Below, piece after piece: positions 8,245 through 15,911 of a DNA stretch of 64,000 nucleotides (position 1 is its first letter; every line of letters starts with the position of its first letter). A program made the translations under genes and the position numbers. The stretch covers positions 248,001-312,000 of the forward strand of contig NZ_JAPEPT010000003.1 of assembly GCF_026339995.1 (NCBI RefSeq). Reading direction: 5' to 3'. This stretch comes from Streptomyces sp. NBC_01481 (lineage in GTDB: Bacteria; Actinomycetota; Actinomycetes; Streptomycetales; Streptomycetaceae). Under the pieces are notes generated by a model. The model saw only the letters and a program-made list of their open reading frames with translations, had not been told where the DNA came from and searched no databases.

Positions 8245-9354
8245 CTACTTGACGCCGAGCGAGGCGTCGGCGACCTCGGGCTTGCCCTCGGCCTTGAGGA
8301 CCTTGTTGAGCAGCGTCAGGTCGTAGATGCCGGCCAGGTCGGGCTCCTTCAGCAGGCTCGCCTTCACCGCGTGGTCCGCCTCGGTCTGCAGCGTGGCGGC
8401 CAGCGGGTCGTCGGTGAACTGGATCGACTTCCACGCCGGGTCGATCACCTCGGGCGCGAGCGCCTTGCCGGTGAGCTCCTTGAGCTTGGCGTTCGCGGAC
8501 GCCTTCGCCTTGTCCGGGTTGGCGTTGATCCACGCGTTGGTCTTCACCGAACCGCGCAGCACGGCCTCGACGACGTCCGGGTGATCCTTGAGGAACTTCT
8601 GCGACACGATGATGTTCGTGATCACGAACTTCTTGTCGGGCCACAGCGTCGACTCGTCGAGCAGCACCTTGGCACCCTCGCTGACCAGCTTGGACGCCGT
8701 CGGCTCCGGCACCCAGGCGCCGTCGATGGAACCGGACTTGTAGGCGTCGGGGGCCACCTTGTTCTCCGTACGCACGACGGAGACGTCACCCTTGCCGCTC
8801 TGGGCGTCGACCTTCCAGCCCTTCTCGGCGATCCAGTTCAGGAACGCGACGTCCTGGGTGTTGCCGAGCTGAGGCGTGGCGATCTTCTTGCCCTTGACGT
8901 CGTCCAGGGTCTTGATCTTGTCCGGGTTGACGACCAGCTTCACGCCGCCGGAGGCCGAGCCGCCGATGATGCGCAGGTTCTTGCCCTTGGACTTGGTGTA
9001 GCCGTTGATGGACGGCGAGGGGCCGATGAAGCCGATGTCGATGGAGCCCGCGTTCAGCGCCTCGATCTCGGAAGGACCGGCATTGAAGGTGGTCGAGGCG
9101 AGCTTGGTGCCGCCCAGCTCCTTCTGGATCAGACCCTCCTGGTCGCCGACCAGCGCCGTGGCGTGCGTGAGGTTCTGGAAGTAGCCGACCTTGACGGTGT
9201 CGACGGAGAGCTTCTCGCCCTTGGCGGCGGGAGCGACCTTGTCGTCCTTCTTCGCCTCGGAACCGTAGCCGCAGGCGGTGAGTGCCACAGCGAGCAGCGG
9301 CAGAGCGGCGGCGACCGCGATGCCGCGGCGCAGGGTCGTACGGGTGGCAGGCAC
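8245..9354 (-). CDS. Sulfonate-type ABC substrate-binding lipoprotein
   Basis: 369 residues. A twin-Arg-free signal peptide (RRGIAVAAALPLLAVALTAC) ends in lipobox LTAC-G, so the protein is anchored outside the membrane. The mature part is a NMT1/SsuA-like periplasmic-binding fold: KVGYFQNLTHATALVG, then AGPSEIEALNAGSIDIGFIGPS. The start is GTG 9354, with GAGAGGAAA about 10 nt upstream. No sulfonate monooxygenase gene (ssuD) is nearby, so the ligand could be a sulfonate, taurine or another sulfur oxyanion. Confidence 0.9.
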   Translation of the reverse strand: MPATRTTLRRGIAVAAALPLLAVALTACGYGSEAKKDDKVAPAAKGEKLSVDTVKVGYFQNLTHATALVGDQEGLIQKELGGTKLASTTFNAGPSEIEALNAGSIDIGFIGPSPSINGYTKSKGKNLRIIGGSASGGVKLVVNPDKIKTLDDVKGKKIATPQLGNTQDVAFLNWIAEKGWKVDAQSGKGDVSVVRTENKVAPDAYKSGSIDGAWVPEPTASKLVSEGAKVLLDESTLWPDKKFVITNIIVSQKFLKDHPDVVEAVLRGSVKTNAWINANPDKAKASANAKLKELTGKALAPEVIDPAWKSIQFTDDPLAATLQTEADHAVKASLLKEPDLAGIYDLTLLNKVLKAEGKPEVADASLGVK

Positions 9355-9383
9355 GGGAGGGTTTCCTCTCGGAGGCCCGGTTC

Positions 9384-9476
9384 TTACGTCACATCGGACG
9401 CGGCCGGGGAGTCGGCGGGTCTTCGGCGGTGCGGGGTGCGGGGGGTGCGGGCGCGCAGGCAGTGCGCGTACGTCAT
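9384..9476 (-). CDS. Putative tiny ORF 2 in sulfur operon, 30 aa
   Basis: Its ATG overlaps the TGA of the preceding tiny ORF in an ATGA junction, and it stops at TAA 30 nt before the lipoprotein start. The peptide is Arg/Pro-rich (RARTPRTPHRRRPADSP) with one Cys. No family recognised. The stop/start chaining is the main support; it may be a chance ORF or a translated spacer. Confidence 0.25.
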   Translation of the reverse strand: MTYAHCLRARTPRTPHRRRPADSPAASDVT

Positions 9477-9574
9477 CGCGCACATCGCGCCACCCCGCCC
9501 GTGCCCGCGCCGAGGGTGCCGCTGCCGACGCGGCCGCCCTCCTTCGCGAACGTGCCGTAGAAGTCGGTTGTCAT
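9473..9574 (-). CDS. Putative tiny ORF 1 coupled to cysN, 33 aa
   Basis: Its ATG (9574-9572) overlaps the cysN stop codon in TGATG, a classic translational-coupling junction. The peptide starts TTDFYGTFAKEGGRVGSG and ends with a Cys near the C-terminus. It is Gly-rich and shows no known domain. It fills what would otherwise be a 219-nt gap between cysN and the transporter genes. Conservation in relatives would decide whether it is real. Confidence 0.4.
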   Translation of the reverse strand: MTTDFYGTFAKEGGRVGSGTLGAGTGGVARCAR

Positions 9575-10914
9575 CAGAAGTCCCAGCCCTCGTCGTCGGC
9601 CACGTGCACGGCCTCGGCGGTGGTGGCGAAGGAGTCGCCCGCCATGCCGGCCGCCAGCGTGGTGCCGTCCGCGGGGTCGATCAGCAGGAACGAGCCGGTG
9701 CGGCGGGAGTCGGCGTACGAGTCGAGCGCGAGCGGCTCGGCCGTACGGACCTTGACGAGGCCGATGTCATTGGCGACCAGATGCCCGGGGTTCGGGTGCT
9801 GGGACAGGTCGTCGAGGGTCAGCCGGGAGGGGATCTCCTTGACGATCGCCTTGACCGTGCGGGTGGTGTGCTTGAGCAGCACCCGCTGGCCGACGGTGAG
9901 CGGCTGGTCCGCGACATGGCAGACCGTCGCCTCGACGTCCTGGGTGGTCGCGGGCGCGTCCCCGCTCGGCACGATCAGGTCGCCGCGCGAGATGTCGATG
10001 TCGTCCTCCAGCAGGAGGGTGACGGACTGCGGAGCCCAGGCGATGTCCACCGACTCGCCGAGCAGATCGATCCCGGCGATCTTCGACGTACGGCCCGCGG
10101 GCAGCACCGTGACCTGCTCGCCGACGCGGAACGTACCGGCCGCGATCTGGCCCGCGTAGCCCCGGTAGTCGGGGTGCTCGGCGGTCTGCGGACGGATCAC
10201 GTACTGCACGGGAAGCCGGGCGTGGCAGCCGGTCAGATCGTGGCTGACCGGGACCGTCTCCAGGTGCTCCAGGACGGTCGGTCCGCCGTACCAGTCCATG
10301 TTGGCGCTGGGCTCCACGACATTGTCGCCCGCGAGCGCCGAGATCGGGATCGCGGTGATCTCGGGGACGCCCAGGGACGCGGCGTACGCGGTGAACTCCT
10401 CGGCGATCGCGGCGAAGACGGGCTCGGCGTAGTCGACGAGGTCCATCTTGTTGACGGCGAGGACGACATGCGGGACGCGCAGCAGGGCGGCGACGGCGGC
10501 ATGGCGGCGGGTCTGCTCGACCACGCCATTGCGGGCGTCGACCAGCACCACGGCCAGCTCGGCCGTGGACGCGCCGGTGACCATGTTCCGGGTGTACTGC
10601 ACATGGCCCGGGGTGTCGGCGAGGATGAACCTCCTGCGCGCGGTGGCGAAGTAGCGGTAGGCGACATCGATGGTGATGCCCTGCTCACGCTCGGCCCGCA
10701 GACCGTCCGTGAGCAGCGCCAGGTCCGGTGTCTCCTGGCCGCGCGAGCGGGAGGCGTGCTCGACGGCCTCCAGCTGGTCGGTGAGCACCGACTTGGAGTC
10801 GTGCAGCAGCCGCCCGACGAGGGTGGACTTGCCGTCGTCGACGGAGCCGGCGGTGGCGAAGCGCAGCAGGGTGGTGGCCGAGATCCCGGCGAGCTGTTCG
10901 GTCGTGGTGCTCAT
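9574..10914 (-). CDS. cysN: Sulfate adenylyltransferase, GTPase subunit
   Basis: 446 residues; EF-Tu-like GTPase with G1 AGSVDDGKST, G3 DTPGHVQYTRNM and G4 NKMD, followed by two beta-barrel domains. With CysD it forms ATP sulfurylase, making APS from sulfate and ATP while GTP hydrolysis drives the reaction. It starts 2 nt after the cysD stop. No APS kinase is fused to it; a separate cysC exists. Its stop codon overlaps the start of a tiny ORF. Confidence 0.96.
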   Translation of the reverse strand: MSTTTEQLAGISATTLLRFATAGSVDDGKSTLVGRLLHDSKSVLTDQLEAVEHASRSRGQETPDLALLTDGLRAEREQGITIDVAYRYFATARRRFILADTPGHVQYTRNMVTGASTAELAVVLVDARNGVVEQTRRHAAVAALLRVPHVVLAVNKMDLVDYAEPVFAAIAEEFTAYAASLGVPEITAIPISALAGDNVVEPSANMDWYGGPTVLEHLETVPVSHDLTGCHARLPVQYVIRPQTAEHPDYRGYAGQIAAGTFRVGEQVTVLPAGRTSKIAGIDLLGESVDIAWAPQSVTLLLEDDIDISRGDLIVPSGDAPATTQDVEATVCHVADQPLTVGQRVLLKHTTRTVKAIVKEIPSRLTLDDLSQHPNPGHLVANDIGLVKVRTAEPLALDSYADSRRTGSFLLIDPADGTTLAAGMAGDSFATTAEAVHVADDEGWDF

Positions 10915-10916
10915 GG

Positions 10917-11867
10917 CTAGAAGTACCCTTCGCGCTTGCGGTCTTCCATCGCGGCCTCGGACATCTTGTCGTCGGCGCGGGTGGCGCCCCGCTCGGTGAG
11001 CCGGGATGCGGCGATCTCGGCGATCACGGCGTCGAGCGTGGTGGCGTCTGAGTCGACGGCGCCGGTGCAGGACATGTCGCCGACGGTGCGGTAGCGGATC
11101 AGCCGCGTCTGGACGCTCTCCGACTCCTTGGGGCCGCCCCACTCGCCGGCGGTCAGCCACATGCCGTTACGGGCGAAGACCTCACGCTCGTGCGCGAAGT
11201 AGATCTCGGGCAGCTCGATCTTCTCGCGCTCGATGTACTGCCAGACGTCCAGCTCGGTCCAGTTGCTCAGCGGGAACACCCGGACATGCTCGCCGGGCGC
11301 GTGGCGGCCGTTGTAGAGCTGCCACAGCTCGGGCCGCTGGCGGCGCGGGTCCCACTGCGAGAACTCGTCCCGGAGGCTGAACACCCGCTCCTTGGCGCGC
11401 GCCTTCTCCTCGTCCCGGCGGCCGCCGCCGAACACCGCGTCGAAACGGTGCTGCTGAATCGCCTCGGTCAGCGGCACCGTCTGCAGCGGATTGCGCGTCC
11501 CGTCGGGACGCTCGCGCAACTTTCCGGCGTCGATGTACTCCTGTACGGACGCCACGTGCAGCCGGAGACTGTGCTGCGCCACCGCGCGGTCGCGGTACTC
11601 CAGCACCTCGGGGAAGTTGTGTCCGGTGTCCACGTGCAGCAGAGAGAAGGGGATCGCCGCCGGGGCGAAGGCCTTCAGCGCCAGATGCAGCATGACGATG
11701 GAGTCCTTGCCGCCGGAGAAGAGAATCACCGGCCGCTCGAACTCTCCCGCCACCTCGCGGAAGATGTGCACCGCCTCGGACTCCAGCGCGTCCAGGTGCG
11801 ACAGTGCGTACGGGCTGGAGCCCTCGGAATTGTCTGCGGCCTCGTTCAACGCAGCGACGGCTCTCAT
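10917..11867 (-). CDS. cysD: Sulfate adenylyltransferase, catalytic subunit
   Basis: 316 residues with the PP-loop SGGKDSIVMLHLALKAF and the GGGRRDEEKARAKERVFS segment typical of CysD. It catalyses adenylation of sulfate in complex with CysN. The start ATG overlaps the cysC stop (ATGA), giving about 25 residues before the conserved SSPYALSHLDALESEAVHI block. Confidence 0.96.
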   Translation of the reverse strand: MRAVAALNEAADNSEGSSPYALSHLDALESEAVHIFREVAGEFERPVILFSGGKDSIVMLHLALKAFAPAAIPFSLLHVDTGHNFPEVLEYRDRAVAQHSLRLHVASVQEYIDAGKLRERPDGTRNPLQTVPLTEAIQQHRFDAVFGGGRRDEEKARAKERVFSLRDEFSQWDPRRQRPELWQLYNGRHAPGEHVRVFPLSNWTELDVWQYIEREKIELPEIYFAHEREVFARNGMWLTAGEWGGPKESESVQTRLIRYRTVGDMSCTGAVDSDATTLDAVIAEIAASRLTERGATRADDKMSEAAMEDRKREGYF

Positions 11868-12421
11868 GCCAGACCCCTCTCAGTGAGCAGCGCGTGAAGC
11901 GCCGCCGCGGACTCCTGCACGGTCTGCTGGTGCGACTCGATCCGCAGATCCGGGCTCTGCGGCTCCTCGTACGGGTCGTCGACGCCGGTCAGACCGCTGA
12001 TCTCGCCGGCGGCCTGCTTGGCGTAGAGCCCCTTCACATCGCGTACGGAGCAGACCTCCACCGGAGTCGCGACATGCACCTCGACGTACTCGGTGCCCTC
12101 TGCGGCGTGGCGCTTGCGGACGGCCTCGCGGCTGTCCTCGTACGGAGCGATCACCGGAACCAGCGCCTTGACGCCGTTGGACGCCAGCAGTTCGGCGACG
12201 AAGCCGATCCGCTGGACGTTGGTGTGCCGGTCCTCGCGGCTGAAGCCGAGGCCCGCCGAGAGGAACTCGCGGATCTCGTCACCATCGAGCACCTCGGTCC
12301 GGTGGCCCTCGGCGCGCAGCCGCTCCGCCAGCGCGTAAGCGATGGTGGTCTTGCCCGCGCTCGGCAGCCCGGTGAGCCAGATGGTGGCCCCAGTCACGTG
12401 CTTGTCTCCCAGAATCGTCAT
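11864..12421 (-). CDS. cysC: Adenylyl-sulfate kinase
   Basis: 185 residues with P-loop GLPSAGKTT, the EVLDGDEIREFLSAGLGFS block and the KGLYAKQAAG region of APS kinases. It phosphorylates APS to PAPS. The ATG at 12421 overlaps the cysH stop by 4 nt. A kinase beside a reductase with [4Fe-4S]-type Cys pairs suggests PAPS may be made mainly for sulfation reactions, with reduction possible from APS directly. Confidence 0.95.
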   Translation of the reverse strand: MTILGDKHVTGATIWLTGLPSAGKTTIAYALAERLRAEGHRTEVLDGDEIREFLSAGLGFSREDRHTNVQRIGFVAELLASNGVKALVPVIAPYEDSREAVRKRHAAEGTEYVEVHVATPVEVCSVRDVKGLYAKQAAGEISGLTGVDDPYEEPQSPDLRIESHQQTVQESAAALHALLTERGLA

Positions 12422-13116
12422 CCGTGCAGCCCGCATTCGGTCTTGCCCCGCCCGGCCCAGCGGCCGGCCCGGGCGTCCTCGCCCTCCAGCACCCGGCGGG
12501 TGCAGGGTGCGCAGCCCACCGAGGCGTAACCGTCCATCAGCAGCGGGTTGGTGAGGACGCCGTGCTCGGCGACGTAGGCGTCCACGTCGTCCTGCGTCCA
12601 GCGGGCGATCGGCGAGATCTTGACCTTCTGCCGCTTCTCGTCCCAGCCGACGACCGGGGTGTTCGCCCGGGTCGGGGACTCCTCCCGGCGCAGGCCCGTC
12701 GCCCACGCCTCGTAGCCGGTCAGTCCCTCTTCGAGGGGCTTGACCTTGCGCAGGGCGCAGCACAGGTCGGGGTCGCGGTCATACAGCTTCGGGCCGTACT
12801 CGGCGTCCTGCTCGGCCACCGACTGACGGGGCGTGAGCGTGATGACGTTGACGTCCATCACGGCCTCGACCGCGTCGCGGGTCCCGATGGTCTCGGGGAA
12901 GTGATAGCCGGTGTCGAGGAAGACCACATCGACGCCGGGGAGGGCACGGGAGGCGAGATGGGCGACCACCGCGTCCTCCATCGAGGAGGTGACGCAGAAG
13001 CGCGGGCCGAAGGTCTCGGCCGCCCACTTCAGGATCTCCAGGGCGGAGGCGTCTTCCAGCTCCCGCCCGGCCCGCTCGGCGAGTTCCTTCAGGCTCGTGT
13101 CCTGAGTGGTCGTCAT
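12418..13116 (-). CDS. cysH: Phosphoadenylyl/adenylyl-sulfate reductase
   Basis: 232 residues. It has the PP-loop-like core (FCVTSSMEDAVVAHLAS; VVFLDTGYHFPET), and both a CC pair (DPDLCCALRKVKPL) and a CAPC pair (GYASVGCAPCTRR). Such pairs bind a [4Fe-4S] cluster in APS-using bacterial reductases. The catalytic Cys lies in the ECGLH tail. It reduces APS (or PAPS) to sulfite, presumably with thioredoxin. The start overlaps the zinc-ribbon gene stop by 4 nt. Confidence 0.95.
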   Translation of the reverse strand: MTTTQDTSLKELAERAGRELEDASALEILKWAAETFGPRFCVTSSMEDAVVAHLASRALPGVDVVFLDTGYHFPETIGTRDAVEAVMDVNVITLTPRQSVAEQDAEYGPKLYDRDPDLCCALRKVKPLEEGLTGYEAWATGLRREESPTRANTPVVGWDEKRQKVKISPIARWTQDDVDAYVAEHGVLTNPLLMDGYASVGCAPCTRRVLEGEDARAGRWAGRGKTECGLHG

Positions 13117-13292
13117 ATCTCATTCCCTCCACCGTCGTTGCGCTGAAGTCCGCGGGTCAGCAGCCCGAGGAACTTCAACTGGAAGGCTCGATTGCAGGCT
13201 GCGCATTCCCAGGCGCCGTGGCCCTGCTCGCTGGGACGCAGGTCCTCGTCGCCGCAGTAGGGGCAGTAGAAGGGCGCGGCACGCTCGCTCAC
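13113..13292 (-). CDS. Small zinc-ribbon protein in the sulfur operon, 59 aa
   Basis: Two CxxC knuckles, YCPYCGDEDLRPSE and WECAACNRAFQLKFLGL, form a likely zinc ribbon. GTG start overlaps the sulfite reductase stop, and its own stop overlaps the cysH start, both by 4 nt, so it is locked into the operon. Function unknown. A role in regulation, assembly or electron transfer between reductases is possible but not shown. Confidence 0.85.
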   Translation of the reverse strand: MSERAAPFYCPYCGDEDLRPSEQGHGAWECAACNRAFQLKFLGLLTRGLQRNDGGGNEI

Positions 13293-14986
13293 GAGAGGGC
13301 CTCCTCGGAGGCGCGGGCCGCCCAGGTGGCGAAGCGCTCGCCGTCCTCGCGCTCCGCCTGGAAGCGCTTGAGCACCCGCTCGACGTAGTCGGGCAGCTCG
13401 GCCGATGTGACCTTCAGGCCACGGACCTTGCGGCCGAACCCGGCCTCCAGGCCGAGCGCGCCGCCCAGGTGCACCTGGAAGCCCTCGACCTGATTGCCCT
13501 CGTCGTCCAGGACCAGCTGGCCCTTGAGACCGATGTCCGCGACCTGGATACGGGCGCAGGCGTTGGGGCAGCCGTTGATGTTGATGGTGATCGGCTGGTC
13601 GAACTCGGGGATGCGGCGCTCGAGTTCGTCGATCAGCGAGGCGCCGCGCGCCTTCGTCTCGACGATCGCCAGCTTGCAGAACTCGATACCGGTGCAGGCC
13701 ATCGTGCCCCGCCGGAACGGCGAGGGGTTGACCCGCAGGTCCAGCGCCTCCAGACCGGACACGAGCGACTCGACCTGCGCCTCCTCGACATCGAGCACGA
13801 TCATCTTCTGCTCGACGGTGGTACGCAGCCGGCCCGAGCCGTGATCGGCGGCCAGTTCGGCGATCTTCGTGAGCGTGGTGCCGTCCACCCGTCCGACGCG
13901 CGGCGCGAACCCGACGTAGAAACGTCCGTCCTGCTGCCGGTGCACACCGACGTGGTCGCGCCACTGCTGCACGGGCTGCTCGGGGGCGGGCCCGTCCACC
14001 AGCTCGCGCTTCAGGTACTCGTCTTCAAGGACCTGGCGGAACTTCTCGGCGCCCCAGTCGGCGACCAGGAACTTCAGCCGGGCGCGGGTGCGCAGCCGGC
14101 GGTAGCCGTAGTCGCGGAAGATCGAGATGACGCCCTCGTAGACATCGGGCACCTCGTCGAGGGGAACCCAGGCGCCCAGCCGGACACCGATCTTGGGGTT
14201 GGTGGAGAGACCGCCGCCGACCCACAGGTCGAAGCCGGGGCCGTGCTCCGGGTGGTTCACGCCGACGAAGGCGATGTCGTTGATCTCGTGCGCGACGTCC
14301 AGCAGCGGCGATCCGGAGATCGCCGACTTGAACTTGCGCGGCAGGTTGGAGAAGGCGGGGTTGCCCACGATCCGGCGGTAGATCTCGTCGACGGCAGGGC
14401 TGCCGTCGATGATCTCGTCCTCGGCGATACCGGCCACCGGCGAGCCGAGCACGACGCGGGGAGTGTCACCGCAGGCCTCGGTGGTCGACAGGCCGACCTC
14501 TTCGAGACGGCGCCAGATCTCCGGCACGTCCTCGATGCGAATCCAGTGGTACTGAACGTTCTGCCGGTCGGTGAGGTCGGCCGTGCCGCGCGCGAACTCC
14601 TGCGAGATCTCGCCAATGACCCGCAGCTGATCGGTGGTCAGCCGCCCGCCGTCGATACGGACGCGCAGCATGAAGTACTTGTCGTCCAGCTCCTCCGGCT
14701 CCAGGATCGCGGTCTTGCCGCCGTCGATCCCCGGCTTGCGCTGGGTGTAGAGCCCCCACCAGCGCATCCGTCCGCGCAGGTCGGCGCCGTCGATCGAGTC
14801 GAAGCCGCGATGGGCGTAGATCGTCTCAATGCGTGTCCGTACGTTGAGACCGTCGTCGTCCTTCTTGGTCTGCTCGTTGGCGTTCAGCGGCGTCATGTGG
14901 CCAACAGCCCACTGGCCCTCGCCGCGGTGGCGTCCGGCCTTGCGGCGGGGCGTGGCGGTGGCGGGCTTTTCGGGGGTGGCGGCCAT
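13289..14986 (-). CDS. sir: Assimilatory sulfite reductase (ferredoxin-type, siroheme)
   Basis: 565 residues of the nitrite/sulfite reductase family. Two half-repeats are visible, and the siroheme/[4Fe-4S] ligands are in CTGIEFCKLA (CxxxxxC) and NGCPNACAR (CxxxC). It reduces sulfite to sulfide by six electrons. The start ATG 14986 has GAAGGA about 10 nt upstream. Nitrite reductase is the alternative, but the cys neighbours and upstream Cys leader point to sulfite. First structural gene of the operon. Confidence 0.94.
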   Translation of the reverse strand: MAATPEKPATATPRRKAGRHRGEGQWAVGHMTPLNANEQTKKDDDGLNVRTRIETIYAHRGFDSIDGADLRGRMRWWGLYTQRKPGIDGGKTAILEPEELDDKYFMLRVRIDGGRLTTDQLRVIGEISQEFARGTADLTDRQNVQYHWIRIEDVPEIWRRLEEVGLSTTEACGDTPRVVLGSPVAGIAEDEIIDGSPAVDEIYRRIVGNPAFSNLPRKFKSAISGSPLLDVAHEINDIAFVGVNHPEHGPGFDLWVGGGLSTNPKIGVRLGAWVPLDEVPDVYEGVISIFRDYGYRRLRTRARLKFLVADWGAEKFRQVLEDEYLKRELVDGPAPEQPVQQWRDHVGVHRQQDGRFYVGFAPRVGRVDGTTLTKIAELAADHGSGRLRTTVEQKMIVLDVEEAQVESLVSGLEALDLRVNPSPFRRGTMACTGIEFCKLAIVETKARGASLIDELERRIPEFDQPITININGCPNACARIQVADIGLKGQLVLDDEGNQVEGFQVHLGGALGLEAGFGRKVRGLKVTSAELPDYVERVLKRFQAEREDGERFATWAARASEEALS

Positions 14987-15027
14987 GGCGGTATGTCCTT
15001 CGAGACTGCAGGAGGGCGGCTCTGAGC

Positions 15028-15059
15028 TGCACACTCGCGCGGAGGCGCGACGGTGCGCA
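15028..15059 (-). promoter_or_regulatory. Leader hairpin between Cys leader peptide and sir
   Basis: On the minus strand TGCGCAC, a 2-nt CG bulge and TCGCGC pair with GCGCGA and GTGTGCA around a CTCC loop (13 pairs, one of them G-T). It lies 43 nt after the leader-peptide stop and 41 nt before sir. No U-tract follows, so it may act by exposing or hiding the sir ribosome site, or as a factor-dependent stop. Confidence 0.45.
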
Positions 15060-15101
15060 GGGGGATTAAGAAGAATGCGGGAGATCGGCTGTGCTGTTCT
15101 T

Positions 15102-15185
15102 TCAGCAGGCCGGACAGATGGCGCTGGACATGCGGCCGAGGTCGACGTGCCGCCGACTCACCAAGGCAATTCCAGTTCCAGACAT
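15102..15185 (-). CDS. Putative Cys-ending leader peptide of the sulfur operon, 27 aa
   Basis: A complete 27-codon ORF whose peptide contains RRHVDLGRMSSAIC and ends CPAC. It matches the short actinobacterial leader peptides that carry an HVDL-R-S core and terminal Cys and lie before sulfur-assimilation and sulfonate genes. Two Cys codons are in the last four sense codons. The known logic is that ribosome stalling at Cys codons when cysteine is scarce changes expression of the genes downstream. It starts at ATG 15185 and stops 115 nt before sir. Confidence 0.8.
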   Translation of the reverse strand: MSGTGIALVSRRHVDLGRMSSAICPAC

Positions 15186-15281
15186 GACGGAAGCGTGTCA
15201 TGGCGGTCCAAGGGCAGTCCACCATTATCCAGAATGTGGACAACACTGTCCCGCATCACGAGACAGTGTGGCGCCCGTCAC

Positions 15282-15848
15282 TCAGCCGTGCGCACCGGGC
15301 CAGGGGCCGGGCGTAGCCGTCTCGGTCTCCTGCTCGACCTTCGTGTCGAACAGAGTGAAGCCCCGCCGCAGATAGTTGTCCATCGCATGCGGGCCGTCCT
15401 TGGAGCAGGTGTGCAGCCAGACCCGCTTCGTCGGCGGGAGACCGGGCCATCGCTCCGCCAGGTCCCAGGCCCTCGCGACTCCGTAACTGAGCAGATGGCC
15501 GCCTATCCGGCGTCCGCGGAAGGCAGGGACCAGTCCGAAGTAGACGATCTCGACGGAGCCCCCGTCCTGCGCCTCCAGCTCCACATAACCGGCCGGGGTG
15601 CCCTTCTCGTACGCCACCCAGGTCTCGGTGCCCGGCCGCGCGAGCAGTTCCTCCCACTGCGCGAACGTCATGCCGAGCCGGTCGTTCCAGTGGATGTCGC
15701 CGCCGACGGCCGAGTACAGGAAGCGGCTGAACTCGGGCGAGGGCACCTCGGCGCGGACGATCCGCAGATCTCCTTCGGGCACGGGGGACGGGCGAAGATC
15801 CGCGGGCGAGGTCTGTTCCAGGGACCACGTGGTCACAGTGATGCTCAT
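15282..15848 (-). CDS. GNAT family N-acetyltransferase
   Basis: 188 residues. The acetyl-CoA site motif is VYFGLVPAFRGRRIGGHLL (Q/RxxGxG/A type), followed by the YLRRGFTLFDT C-terminal strand. The N-terminal half carries VGGDIHWNDRLGMTFAQW. It would acetylate an unknown amine substrate. It lies 96 nt upstream of the sulfur leader on the same strand but has no sulfur-linked feature. Confidence 0.87.
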   Translation of the reverse strand: MSITVTTWSLEQTSPADLRPSPVPEGDLRIVRAEVPSPEFSRFLYSAVGGDIHWNDRLGMTFAQWEELLARPGTETWVAYEKGTPAGYVELEAQDGGSVEIVYFGLVPAFRGRRIGGHLLSYGVARAWDLAERWPGLPPTKRVWLHTCSKDGPHAMDNYLRRGFTLFDTKVEQETETATPGPWPGAHG

Positions 15849-15911
15849 GTGCGCCAGAAAATCACGCCACCGTGAACTGGCCAAAGACGGTGCCGGAGCG
15901 TGCCCGCGCGG

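Noticed and set aside
6904..10920. A 1338-codon open frame on the plus strand opposite the sulfonate transporter and cysN genes
   Set aside because: It is the antisense reading of well-identified genes; long stop-free antisense frames are normal in DNA this GC-rich, and the product has no domain.
13106..15025. Long plus-strand frame opposite the sulfite reductase gene
   Set aside because: Antisense shadow; siroheme-binding motifs are on the minus strand.
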